From Trachythela sp. YZ-2020 (taxonomy: Eukaryota > Cnidaria > Anthozoa > Malacalcyonacea > Clavulariidae): a stretch of 64,000 bases of DNA. The notes beneath the pieces were generated by a model, which saw only the letters and a program-made list of their open reading frames with translations, was not told where the DNA came from and made no database searches. This document shows, piece by piece, positions 21,080 to 31,640 of this stretch (within the stretch, counting starts at the first letter, position 1; every line of letters begins with the position of its first letter). Where the stretch lies: NCBI GenBank assembly GCA_016169945.1, contig JADLSH010000369.1, positions 310,001 to 374,000 of the forward strand, written 5' to 3'. Both the position numbers and the translations under genes were made by a program.

Positions 21080-21884
21080 AAAGAGTTGTAACTTCTTTTC
21101 CATGGGTCAATTAATACAAGAGGTCTATTAGTGTATAAACTTTAATATTGCTCCGAAACAATTGTGCAAATAGGATGAGGGCCTATAGCCCATGGGAGCA
21201 ATTTTTAAAACAATTGTGGAGCCTTCAGATTTTAATCTTTTATACTCGGGAATAAAAGGTTGTAGTAAACAGCAGTATTTGCACACCACATATAAATATT
21301 ACATACCACCTATAGCCTGAACAGTTGGGGAGAGAAATGCCAAATTGTGCCTATATCTTTTACCAATCGAATATCAAAAGTAAACTTAGTATGAGGTGAT
21401 GTTGACAGTTGACTATGGAAATGACAAACATGAACTATTGTCGATTTGACCCAAATAGTGTCGAGACATATAATATTTTAACACTTTAATTTTATGAGTG
21501 AATTTATCGAAAGAAAAGCTCGAATAATGCAGGATATTCGTACAATATTTAAAAAGGCTTACCTGATTCAAATGACATTGATATATAGCAGGTCCAGTCA
21601 AGTCAATTACTGTCAATACTTTATGTAAATTGACGATTCGACTTCTGCCATGCTCAAAAGAGTACAGAAAATAAAAATGTCGTTGGTTTGATGTATAATT
21701 TTCTTCTTAAAATTAAAATATTTACTCATGTTTACAATTCTCGCACTTCTGTAGTCCGCCATCTTGAAATAATCAATATCATTCCAGTTATACATCGAGA
21801 TCAAAGAGTAACAATAGAATTACGTCATTTTAAGCTAGCTGTCACTGATTGGTCAAACGAGGTGTAAACTATTCGTTGATTGGC
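21080..21884. other. Non-coding stretch, no recognisable gene
   Basis: AT-rich sequence with only short frames below 70 codons on either strand and no motif I recognise. Confidence 0.5.
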
Positions 21885-23430
21885 TGATATAAGCTCGTCG
21901 CTGAATGGCTACAAGCTAACACACTCGCACGATGGCAATATATCTGCATTCGCAGATACAAAAATAGGTACGCTAAGCGTACATGTATCTGCTCATGGTG
22001 TCCATGAAGGAGTAATATTCAACAATAGGCAATTTCGTAATTACGGGCGCCATTTTGCAAAGCCAAAGGGGGCAAACACAATAAAGTAACAATAGCGTGA
22101 CTCTAGGGACAAGTATTTTGACTATTCCCATGCATTGGGACGAGGTGTATATAGTTACTACGGCTGGCAGAGCCATAGGTTTAATACGCCCCTGTCTGTT
22201 GTTTTTTTCGGCATCGTCGTCCTCGTGGGGTTTTTGGGAGTGTCACAAACTTGCACTCCCATGGTCACCCGCACAAAACGCATGCAATTTTCTTGTCAAT
22301 CTTGTGTGCATCTTTATAGAATACTTGCGCATTTCGAGTTACGTACTTGTGTTTTAACCAGATCAATAACGCATCAAGGGAACGATACGATAAATGCAAT
22401 ACGAACGAGAAACGTACAAATCATGCTGATATTCGTCACGTACTATGTAAAATATTCGACATATACTTTAGTCTATATGAGGGTATTATATTTCCAACAA
22501 CAAACATTGCGCCTTCAAGACTTGACGATCGTAAAGCGTATCGCTCTAAAACATCTATGCTCTACAATAGTTTGAGCGAATCATACGTGGGTATTTATTT
22601 GTATTTGTGGGAAACTAACGAGAAACTAGAAATCAGTGTTGAATATAATTCAGACATAAACGCGCAATTAGAACTCTATTTATTAGAGTTAAAGGGTCAG
22701 CCGTCACATATTCTTGATAATTATTACACTGTAAACGGGTCAAGTTTTTACAAGAAAACCGATCGAAGAGCTTAGTTCTCCCTACGTGTTGCAATATTTT
22801 AAGATGATCCTATAGCTCCTCATTATTATACTTCGATTGGACCCAAACGCTTGAACAGACTCGATATCAGTATTCAGCGAGACGCATTCCTCACGACAAA
22901 AATATGAGGGATATTATATTTCCAACAACAAACATTGCGCCTTCAACACTTGATTTGGCGCATCGCCCTAAAACATCTATACTCTACAATAGTTTGAGCG
23001 AACGTACCATACGTGGGTATTTATTTGCATTTGTGGGAAACTGAAGAGAAACTAGACATCAGTGTTGAATATAATTGAGACATAAACGCGCAATAACGCG
23101 GTCACGCGGAGCTCTATTTATTAGACTAATTAGAGTTCAAGAGTCAGCTATCACATATTCTTGACGATTATTACACTGTAAACAGGTCAAGTTTTTATAA
23201 GAAAACCGAAGACGTTAGTTCTCTCCACATCTTGCAATATTTTAAGATGATCCTATAGCTCCTCATTATTATACTTCGATTGTACCCAAACGCTTGAACA
23301 GACTCGATAAAATTAAAGTATTCGGCGAGACGCATTCCTCACGACAATAGTGGAATACGCAAGACATTTAATCGCATGCACGGCGCACGTATTGGTCAAA
23401 CGTTGGCAGACCAATTCAAATGAGTAACAA
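21885..23430 (+). repeat. Dispersed repeat A, copy 1 (full, 3' half doubled)
   Basis: Begins around TATAAGCTCGTCGCTGAATG, then CAGATACA...TGTATCTG enclosing the palindrome GTACGCT-A-AGCGTAC (21955-21995). It runs through TTTCGTAATTACGG and CCTGTCTGTT to a 3' module (22480-22910) and a second 3' module (22915-23430). Related copies lie at 25885, 50085, 54331 and 54985. The module around 22480-22600 can be read as a short peptide (IIFPTTNIAPS) in three module copies, but frames break elsewhere. Coding origin is unproven. Confidence 0.75.
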
Positions 23431-23804
23431 ATGTATATACATAATTATACAGTTATACAATGTTTTATTTTTAATATGATGTAGTATTGATCTTCGACAG
23501 TTTGACTGTTTAACTGTTTAGTTTGATAGTTTAAGTTTCCCCTTCAGAAATAGAACAACTACATTTGAAATTGGCCACATATTTTAAAGCATTCGTTCTG
23601 GTCCATAATTTCGTATTGAAAACCTTCGTATTTCCACGTTTTTATATGATCTAACGACGTTTTGTCAATTTATTTTGACATTTCAAAACATAAGCGCCAT
23701 GTTGAGTTTAAGATCTAGCCTGCGAACAGGAAGAATTTAATGATGCAATAGCCTTGGGGAACATTACGCCGTTGCATTGTAAGCCACATTGTAAGCCAAG
23801 TGTT

Positions 23805-24260
23805 TATACTTTTCTATGATGTAATGAGCAAATGAGAGCTACATATTGTCACACTTTTGGGTAATTTTCCTGTTTGTTATATATTAATTCAATCTCGTTG
23901 GTAAATATGGATTTTTGAATTAATGATTTGTTTGTAAAATGGCTTATGCCTTATGGTTAAAATCATTGTTATTTTCTGTAATATTTTCTGTCTGTATTGA
24001 CTATTGTCTAAATTGCTTGATACTTTAAGTAGTGTTCAATATATGCTTGAAATATCCAAATTTATATACTTTTATACAAGAACTAAGCATTTTTAAGCTC
24101 TATGCTTTTCAAATGATGGGAAATAGCGTGCTCACCACATGTGGCCATTATCTGCTTATTTAATCTCTCGATGAATGCGTGATGAATAACGTGATGAATA
24201 TCGCGATGAATGTCGTGATCAATGTCGTGACAGTTTCACAGTAGTAGATTACTGAGGAAG
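23805..24260 (-). repeat. Dispersed repeat B, copy 2 (unoccupied sites)
   Basis: Reverse complement of 9160-10410 without the two insertions found there. It supplies the empty TA site at 24026-24027 for the 256-bp MITE and the empty junction near 23882 for insertion C. Confidence 0.85.
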
Positions 24261-25006
24261 CACCGACATCGTCGGTCTGCTCGGATAAATTGGATAATTC
24301 GTCTGTTTTTATACACTCGTAACGTATGTGGTATATTTGATAACATACATTAGGATTGATATTTTTTGACAAATTCCATAAATTCATAAAATACTTTGCT
24401 GAATTTGCTCGAATACAAGTATGCTTCGAAACAGAGGCTAAAATGTTTCTTGGCAAATTTAGTAGAAGCGAAATATTTTGTGCTATTTGGGTTCTAACAA
24501 TTCAACAGAAATATATGTTGTATTAAAAATTATAAGAATCGTTAATGGTATATTGATACGTGCACTTCTATATTAAAATTTTCAAAGGAAAGGTTAGGTT
24601 TCTACATTTCCTTGGTATATACGGTAATTTTATGATTTAAAATCGATCCATATTTCGACAATTTTAGCTATTAATTATTCATAATATAAACTCGGTATAC
24701 ATATACTGGAATAAAATAATCATTTCCAGACAACATAATGCTGCAAGTTTCACTCAGCCTTGGAGTGCTGATAGTTTTGTTGAAATGTTTAAATGTTCAA
24801 CCAAAAGGTTTTTGTATCACATGAGGCATTGTCTGGCCAGGTGGTCATATACATAACCAATACTGTTGCAATTAATGACTCAAAGTCAATTGCAATTTAC
24901 AAGTACGACTTGTCACAAGTTAATTGTGAACACTCATTCACAGTACTGTGTTAAATGAAGTTTTCTTCGACTGTGCCATGTCGAGGTCCATGACTTTTGT
25001 CATGAC

Positions 25007-25276
25007 GGATCTCACCGAACTGTGGCATTGCATAAAAAATTCGTATCACTACCACACCCACAGACGTGTACGACCACACCTACATATTTTTACATGTTTA
25101 CAATTCTAATAATAAACAGCCAATCAACTTTTTATAGCAATTGTTACCAAGCACCGGATTGGCTGTTTGAAAATAGAATTGTAAACATGCAAAAATATGT
25201 AGGTGTGGTTGTAGACGTTTGTGGGAGTGGTAGCGATACGAATTTCTGATGCAATTCCACAGTTCCGTGAGATCCG
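25007..25276. repeat. Foldback hairpin, ~270 bp
   Basis: Arms 25007-25128 and 25154-25276 are near reverse complements (GGATCTCACCGAACTGTGG ... CCACAGTTCCGTGAGATCC), with a roughly 25-nt loop. It includes ACCACACCTACATATTTTTACATG and its complement. It could extrude as a cruciform. It is probably a MITE. Confidence 0.75.
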
Positions 25277-25884
25277 TAATAATGCATAATATACACTTTT
25301 TGTGCAATTGGCTTACAACCAACAATGACGTAATGTTTCACGAGGAATTACATCATCAATTTGCCTGTTCGCAGGCTAGATCTTAAATTCAACATGGCGC
25401 GCTTGTTTTGAAATGTCAAAATATATTGACAAAACGTCGTTAATTCATATAAAAACGTCGTTAATTCATATAAAAATGTGGAAATACGAAGGTTTTCAAT
25501 ACGAAAGTATCGACTAGAACGAATGCTTTCAAATATGTGGCCAATTTCAAATGTAGTTATATTTCTGAAGGAGAAACTAAACAGTTAAACAGTCAAACTG
25601 TCGAAGATTAAGGTATATAAAAAAGGTAGAAGGTTTAGGTGGATTTCGAGTGAAATAATATCTTTTCCTGGTGCCCATTTTTGTTTTTTTTTGTCCTGCT
25701 TTTGAACCTATTTCATGTATGCATATTATTTTATAGCAAGAGAATTTAGGGTTTTGAGTTGGATTGAGGACAGGCTAATATGAAGTATAGGCTTTAGGCA
25801 TATATTGATATATGTGAATTATTTGTTGGTGGATTCTGCAATAGCCAATTAGGTATTGGGTTTGTACTCTCTTCTTCAATCATG

Positions 25885-26381
25885 ACTGGCATAAAAAATA
25901 GGTACGCTAAGCGTACATGTATCTGCTCATGGTGATGCCACAGTTGCTCATGAAGGAGTAATATTCAACAATAGGCAATTTCGTAATTACGGCCGCCATT
26001 TTGTAAAGGGGGCAAACACAATAAAGCAACAATAGCATGACTCTAGGGACAAGTATTCCCATTGGGACGAGGTGTATATAGTTAGTTTAGTTACTACGGC
26101 TGGCAGAGCCAAGCCTAGACTTGCTCCAAGTCTGTCTCTTAAAGGGGTTTTTATTGGGGAGTTATAAAGGATTGGGGAGTTATAAAGGGCGCACGAAAAT
26201 GCGGGCGGGAGGAAATTAAGGCGGGCCCGCCCGCATTTTCGTGCGCCCTTTATAACTTCGTGCGCCTTTTATAACTAACTCCCCAATCCCTTATAACTCT
26301 CCAATAAAAACCCCTTTAAGAGATAGACTTGGAGCAAGTCTAAGCCAAGCCGTAAGTTTAATATGCCCCTGTCTGTTTTCT

Positions 26382-26412
<31 letters not shown>

Positions 26413-26490
26413 GGCTTTTTGGGGGTGTCGCAAACTTGTACTTCCACGGTCACCCAAGTCACCCGCACAAAACGCATGCAATGTTCTTCA
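25885..26490 (+). repeat. Dispersed repeat A, copy 2 (5' half, with hairpin insertion)
   Basis: Matches 21955-22280 and 50085-50660. It contains an expanded (GTC)n run at 26380-26412 that makes a false arginine-rich frame on the minus strand. The hairpin at 26116-26342 is inserted at the same point as in the copy at 50085. Confidence 0.8.
26116..26342. mobile_element. MULE-like hairpin element, 227 bp, 9-bp TSD
   Basis: A near-complete palindrome with ends TAGACTTGCTCCAAGTCT and AGACTTGGAGCAAGTCTA. The arms continue through AAAGGGGTTTTTATTGGGGA and GCGCACGAAAATGCGGGCGG. It is flanked by perfect 9-bp direct repeats AGCCAAGCC (26107-26115 and 26343-26351). Copies of the host repeat at 22165 and 55825 lack it. 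A 9-bp TSD with long inverted repeats is characteristic of Mutator-like (MULE) elements. No coding capacity. Confidence 0.85.
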
Positions 26491-26837
26491 TACTTCTCTG
26501 ATGTGTGCTTGTTCTTAAAATACCAGTATAAGGCAAAAAACCGGAAAAATGTCAGTTTCACAATAGAAAAGTATAGTATTCATGCACTCCTCAAGTGAGG
26601 CCATACAACATGGCCGCCGCTCTGAAAACGCGTCTGTCTTAGTACATATCAGTGGGTAAGAACAATTGCGAGTTTCACCACTTTCACGTGACAAATGGTT
26701 CAGGGAAAAAAACTTTAGAGATAAAAAATTTCAAGTTTTTAGCAATGTTGTTCAAAAATCATTTCACTTTACGCTTTAGAACAACAAAATTAACGTTTTC
26801 TCTGTGCTACGTACCTCGTCGGCTATCAAGTATCAGC

Positions 26838-26877
26838 TCATATACTATACTATACTATACTATACTATACTATACTA
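26838..26877. repeat. (ACTAT)n microsatellite
   Basis: About eight tandem ACTAT units. The pentamer period leaves open frames on both strands; not coding. Confidence 0.9.
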
Positions 26878-26964
26878 TAAAGTGCATATGAGTCACGTTT
26901 TAGGAAGAGAGTATTTGTGTTGGGTTTTCTATTGCCCCAACAAAACCCAGTGCCAAATTAGTTA

Positions 26965-27930
26965 TTCCAACTTTTACAAATGCAAATTTTTCCACAAATT
27001 ACAAACTAAAACTCTACAAAAACTACATCACTTTAAACACTAGTGATTTTACTACATTTCCACAAGTGATTGGCTACTTTACATAACGTTTTCTGCAAAT
27101 TACACAGGCAGGCGGCGGGAAAAACAAAAATACATAACTATACATATGTTTTGGACGTTTGGTCTGAGCTCGGCGCTGTTCTTATGGTTGCCCTATATAG
27201 CTCATAGCAAAATATAAGCTTTGATCCTCGGCTTTTTTCACATAATTCCTTCCTTGTATTGGCCTGTTTTGCCGTGTACTAGTTAAACAACAGACATACA
27301 AGTTTACGTTGACTATTTTAAAAATATAAACTATAAAGTGATACAAAGTGTTGCCAAAAAGACAAATATAGATATAGTTTCCAAAGTTAACTATAAAGTC
27401 GTATTTCAGTTTAGTTTGGTATAAAAAGTAAACCTACCGAAGTAAAAAGGTGTCATCAAGCTTCTAAACATTATTTTCTTTTGGTTTTTGTCAATTATCC
27501 ATGATTTAGCCAATGTAGTAGTCGCGCGGAAAGTGAACCAAAACATGTGTATAGTCACAGAGTACGGTATAGTTACACAGGCAGGCGCGGGTAAAACAAA
27601 ATACATAATTTTTTATTCATAAATCCCCCCTGTCCTTTTTTTTGGCAGAAAACGTTATGTAAAGTAGCCAATCAGCGCCTTCTTCAAAATTTAAAAACTG
27701 TGACGTATGCATAGGGTAGGTGGGTCCAGCATAGTTTTGACAAACCTTTGTCAAAAACCTGAAATATATTCGCTGTTTTAACATGCTTAGAAATTACATT
27801 TGAAGTTAAAACTTTGTGGAAATGTAGTAAAATCACTAGTGTTTAAAGTGTGTAGTTTTTGTAGAGTTTTTGTTTATAATTTGTGGAAAAGTTTGCATTT
27901 GTAGAAGTTGTAGATGAGTTTGAGTTGAAA
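26965..27930. mobile_element. Inverted-repeat element, ~960 bp
   Basis: The outer arms 26965-27065 and 27822-27925 are reverse complements (CAACTTTTACAAATGCAAAT ... ATTTGCATTTGTAGAAGTTG). A second inverted pair lies at 27072-27095 and 27645-27668 (TTTACATAACGTTTTCTGC). The interior also holds a direct repeat of TTACACAGGCAGGCG (27100 and 27570). It looks like a decayed non-autonomous DNA element. No TSD was identified. Confidence 0.5.
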
Positions 27931-28154
27931 AAACTTGCCAACCTTGTCAATATATTAGACCGAATAGACTTGTGTGCACGCGCGCGAACGTCACGCGAGC
28001 ATGAAAGGAAAGATTTTCACGCGCGCGTGTTTTCAAGCTTTTATATCAAGTGAATATATCAAAGAAAAGCTTTCAGAAAAGATTAAAAACCCGAATTTTT
28101 GGGCCGCCTATGGTCGTATGAACTTGTATGTACCTGAATGTCAGTCGTATTTCG

Positions 28155-28335
28155 AAAATTTACTCGTCTGTAGTCGTATAGACTCGTCTGTAGTCGTATA
28201 GACTCGTCTGTAGTCGTCTGTCACTCGTCTGTAGTCGTCTGTCACTCGTCTGTAGTCGTCTGTCACTCGTCTGTAGTCGTCTGTCACTCGTCTGTAGTCG
28301 TCTGTACTCGTCTGTTACTCGTCTGTCATTCGAGT
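28155..28335 (+). repeat. Tandem repeat, ~24-bp unit (ACTCGTCTGTAGTCGTCTGTC)
   Basis: About seven units with internal 12-bp substructure (CTCGTCTGTAGT / CGTCTGTCA). The units are directly adjacent with no unique spacers. Confidence 0.9.
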
Positions 28336-28504
28336 GTAGTTTTAGAATAGATCATAGAAATTGTGCAAATTCCACTCTACAAAAATAGAAAATTTTACCG
28401 AACCGACGAAGAAGCTTTTCAGCCCTTTCTCTTCAGTATTAAAGTTGATTTCTGTTGTTTCAAACCATTTTTTGTATTTTATGCTATTTCTTATGATATA
28501 AACA

Positions 28505-28832
28505 TCTCTAATCTATAATATAACATTTATAGTACGCGCGTGCTGATTGGTCGAGAAGCGTATAGAAACACGGAAATTTTCCCGCCAAAATTTAAAATCA
28601 TAAAAAAAACAAATTTAATGCTTAAAACTTTGAATACTATTTAAAAACAATTTTAATGGTTTTACACATTTTTAACAGAGTTGTTTTCTTGCAGCGAAAT
28701 TGACGAGCAAAGGTCAGCATGCGTACGTAATGACAATTTGTAAATTAATCGAGTTTAAAAAATGTCTTTTGAGTTATATTATAAAAGAAATAGAAAACAT
28801 TTTTTTCTGTGTTTCTATACACTTATAGAAGT
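28505..28832 (+). repeat. Repeat C, copy 2 (without the foldback part)
   Basis: Collinear with 9817-10170. It shares CGCGTGCTGATTGGTCGAGA, TTTTCCCGCCAAAATTTAAA and GCATGCGTACGTAATGA, with short deletions. It ends where the Copia relic begins. Confidence 0.8.
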
Positions 28833-28842
28833 GGTACTACTA

Positions 28843-29740
28843 CTACACACTTAGGTACACTAAGCTGATGCTGAAACAGCTGAATTTCCTTCTCTTTATG
28901 GTAATTGACAAATTCTTTAGAGGTGTACTCACCACCATTTTCCGATCGAAGAATCTTGAGTTTCTTTCCAGTAATATTTGTGACCACCGCTTCGTATTCT
29001 TTAAATTAGAAAATGGTGCTCTCTTTTGCTTACCTTGCGCGCATCCTTCACAAAATGCAGATTGTTTAGCCGATTGAAAGTCTAACCCGGTCACAAGTTT
29101 CTGATCTCGCAACAATTGTAAATTATTTGTACTCAAATGTCCATATCTCTGATGCCATAAGTCTTCCAGATGCTCATTGGCAGCAACATTAACATCATGG
29201 CACACTTTCTTTTCATTGATATCAAGGACATATAGGTTGTTTTGCATTTTACCAGATCCCAAAATAGTTCACATTTGTCAAGAATAACACAGCCACTCTG
29301 TTTGAGCTCTATCGAATATCCTCGTTTAGCAACAACACTCACTGAGAAAAGATTCTTTGCTAAATCTGGAATATATAGGACATCAACTAATCCAGCTGGT
29401 TTGTACTCGTTTCCAGCTTTAATATTAAGCCAGACATTTCCTTTTCCCAACGCTTCGACTACTCGGTTATCACCCAAACGAACTCTCTCCGGGTTTGCAA
29501 GATGAACATAGTCAACCATCATTTCCTTATATGACATATGCTGTGAAGCAAATTCACACGTTCTGATGACCAAAATGATGTATGTTCAGTAGTTGCACTA
29601 TACGATGTACCATCTTTCTTTCCGTTTACTTCACCTGCTTTGTCTTTCGTCGGTTTACGACACTCTCTTGCCCAATGCCCTGGTATTCCGCAGTTATGAC
29701 GTTTACCCTTACTCTTGGGTCTCGATTTCAAAAAAAATTC
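28843..29740 (-). pseudogene. Copia-type retrotransposon gag-pol relic
   Basis: In minus-strand order: a zinc-knuckle remnant (NCGIPGHWAREC near 29685-29720, with arginine where the first cysteine of CCHC should be); a protease-like segment (VRLGDNRVVEALGKG, GLVDVLYIPDLAKNLFSV); and a GAG-pre-integrase domain (LWHQRYGHLSTNNLQLLRDQ, CEGCAQGKQKRAPF). These are consecutive blocks of Copia polyproteins. Frames change at about 29575 and 29240, and the sequence stops before the integrase core. No LTR was found. The relic is flanked by repeat C and a SINE fragment. Confidence 0.85.
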
Positions 29741-29814
29741 CTGCAGGTCTTGAAACAAGAAAAAATAATTAATACAGGGAAAGTTCGAAGAAAAGAAATT
29801 CGTACAGGAATTGT

Positions 29815-29985
29815 GTGGGAACGCTCTGCCGAAAGTCGTGGGTTTTCTCCGGGTACTCTGGTTTCCTCCCACAGGGAAAGTTGACAGGGTGGGTTAGGTA
29901 TAAAAGGGCCCACAGTAATTGGCATATGCTGTTGTGGTGACCCTGCCGTAAGTTGGCGAAGCTAAATAAATAAATAAAAATCTTA
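29815..29985 (+). mobile_element. SINE 3' fragment
   Basis: ACGCTCTGCCGAAAGTCGTG, TTTCTCCGGGTACTCTGG and TTTCCTCCCACAGGGAAAG match the body of the SINE at 20804-21075. The tail ends AAATAAATAAATAAA. The tRNA-like head is missing, as usual for 5'-truncated copies. Confidence 0.75.
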
Positions 29986-29989
29986 CAAG

Positions 29990-30685
29990 TTTAAGTTTTG
30001 TCTTGGTTTTTGGAAATAAGAGAATGTATAAAGAATCGGATTTTTGGATCCTATTATAAACTATGTCCCGTTTCCTGAAACAGTATGGACACGTGGTTTC
30101 TATTCCTGCATTAAGTATGTATAATTGAACATTTGAAATTGTATTACATGAAGTATTCAAGGTGTGAATTATATATTCTTTTGCGTGACGTAAATTGCCA
30201 CATGATGTGTAGCCTGCGTGCAGACGGTCTATTCGCGGCTGAACACCTGTATATATGTTAATTATCTTCATGACTTCATGTCATTTATATTACACAATGG
30301 TTCCATTTCTAAGGTTGTGACTGACTCAGGACATCATGTAAAGTCCAGTGATGGTCGATCTTTCTTAGCCTTTCAGATAATCGAAGTGTTAAACAACTGT
30401 CTTTAAGACGGCGACAGAGGTCACAGCTGGTATTGGGACTTAGGTTAGAAAATAGAACCTGTTAAACATTTTTCAAAAATTCTAGCGTGGCATATTCATG
30501 AAATATGGGCCTATCTCTCCCGTTTAGGACGTGTTTGGCTTTGTGATTTCGACCCTGAATAAGTCTTAGTATAATTTCTAAACAATTGAAATGTAGCATG
30601 TCGGATTTATCTTGGTGTTTCCACTTAAGGAAATATCAGTTTCCTTGCTAAAATTGGTTTTGATAAGAAAGTTATATATTTTTGT
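29990..30685. other. Non-coding stretch, no recognisable gene
   Basis: Short frames only. A 125-codon minus-strand frame at 29894-30271 shows no motif. Nothing supported. Confidence 0.45.
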
Positions 30686-30689
30686 CACT

Positions 30690-31640
30690 GCTTCCTGTTG
30701 TCACTGCTTCCTGTTGCTTCAAAAATCTGCAAGCGTGTTGCCCTTAATATCTATATAAACGATCTCCCAACTATTCCTATCGTGTGCCCTTTGAAATCTT
30801 ATGTTGACGATTCGAAGGTTTATCTGTTGTTTTCAATTAAAAACAGAGGTTGCTCAGGTTCAACTTACAGACGACCTAATGAGAATCGCTGCGTGATGCT
30901 GCTCAAATAATCTACTTGTCAATCCTGACAAAACTAAGCTTCTTTTGTTCGGGACACCACAGATGCTCGAGCAGGTACAAGACTTCCGTGTATCTTTTCT
31001 TGAAAAGGAACTACGGCCGGTATTTTCAGCTAGGGCTTTAGGTATGGAATTAGATGAATGTTTGAGTTATGATGAACACTGATATTACCCAAGTAGTTTC
31101 AAAATGTACAAATCAATCGAATCAAGCACAATTTTGACAGTCCGACATTGATAACGATTATTAATGCTCTGGTCTTCAGCAAACTATACTATTGTGCATC
31201 TGTGTGGGCGATCACCTCCAAGAAAAACATTGCCAAGCTCCAAAGTGTTCAAATTGGTTACCCGTTTGTTATATGCTGCGTTATAGAGCTGATGCTGTTA
31301 TAACATTTAAGTGTCTGAACAGAAACACATGATCGTGATACCAGACAGAAAGTCAAGCTGGATGTCCCGTTTTATAGGACTGCTGTGGGGCAGCGTTTTT
31401 TTATATAGGGCGACTAAATTGTGGAACAGTTTACCTGATTATATCAAGGACATATCTAGTATCCAAATTTTTAAGGAGACAGTAAGAAATTTGTTGCATG
31501 AAGAGTGGACAAATTAACATAGTTCCTAACTATTTTTATATTTGTAATATATGTCTTTTATCTCTTTTATCCATGTAATTATTTCTGAAAAGCCATTTCT
31601 GTAGAAATAAATATTTAATAATAATAATAATAATAAAAGA
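30690..31640 (+). pseudogene. Non-LTR retrotransposon (CR1/Jockey-like) 3' relic
   Basis: Fragments in several frames: NIYINDLPTIPIVCPLKSYVDDSKVYLLF (RT catalytic YVDD, 30740-30830; given here from two adjoining blocks), NPDKTKLLLFGTPQ near 30920, LGMELDECLSY near 31040, SKLYYCASVWA near 31185, and ATKLWNSLPDYIKDISSIQI (31405-31470). This is the order of the end of RT and the C-terminal tail of CR1/Jockey-type LINEs. The 3' end is an (AAT)n tail at 31612-31636. Many frameshifts; dead copy. Confidence 0.8.

Larger units (their letters stand above)
23490..25615. repeat. Large inverted repeat (2.1 kb) with nested palindromes
   Basis: The outer arms 23490-23740 and 25370-25612 are reverse complements (CTTCGACAGTTTGACTGTTT ... 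AGATCTAGCCTGCGAACAGG). A third copy of the arm lies at 54985-55215. The interior holds repeat B copy 2 (23805-24260) and a hairpin at 25007-25276. No coding sequence is supported. Confidence 0.75.

Noticed and set aside
26358..26561. Arginine- or threonine-rich proteins on the minus strand
   Set aside because: Produced by the (GTC)n expansion inside a dispersed repeat.
28155..28335. CRISPR-like array (also 47563-47623 and 56613-56695)
   Set aside because: Units are directly adjacent without unique spacers, and the genome is animal; these are ordinary tandem repeats.
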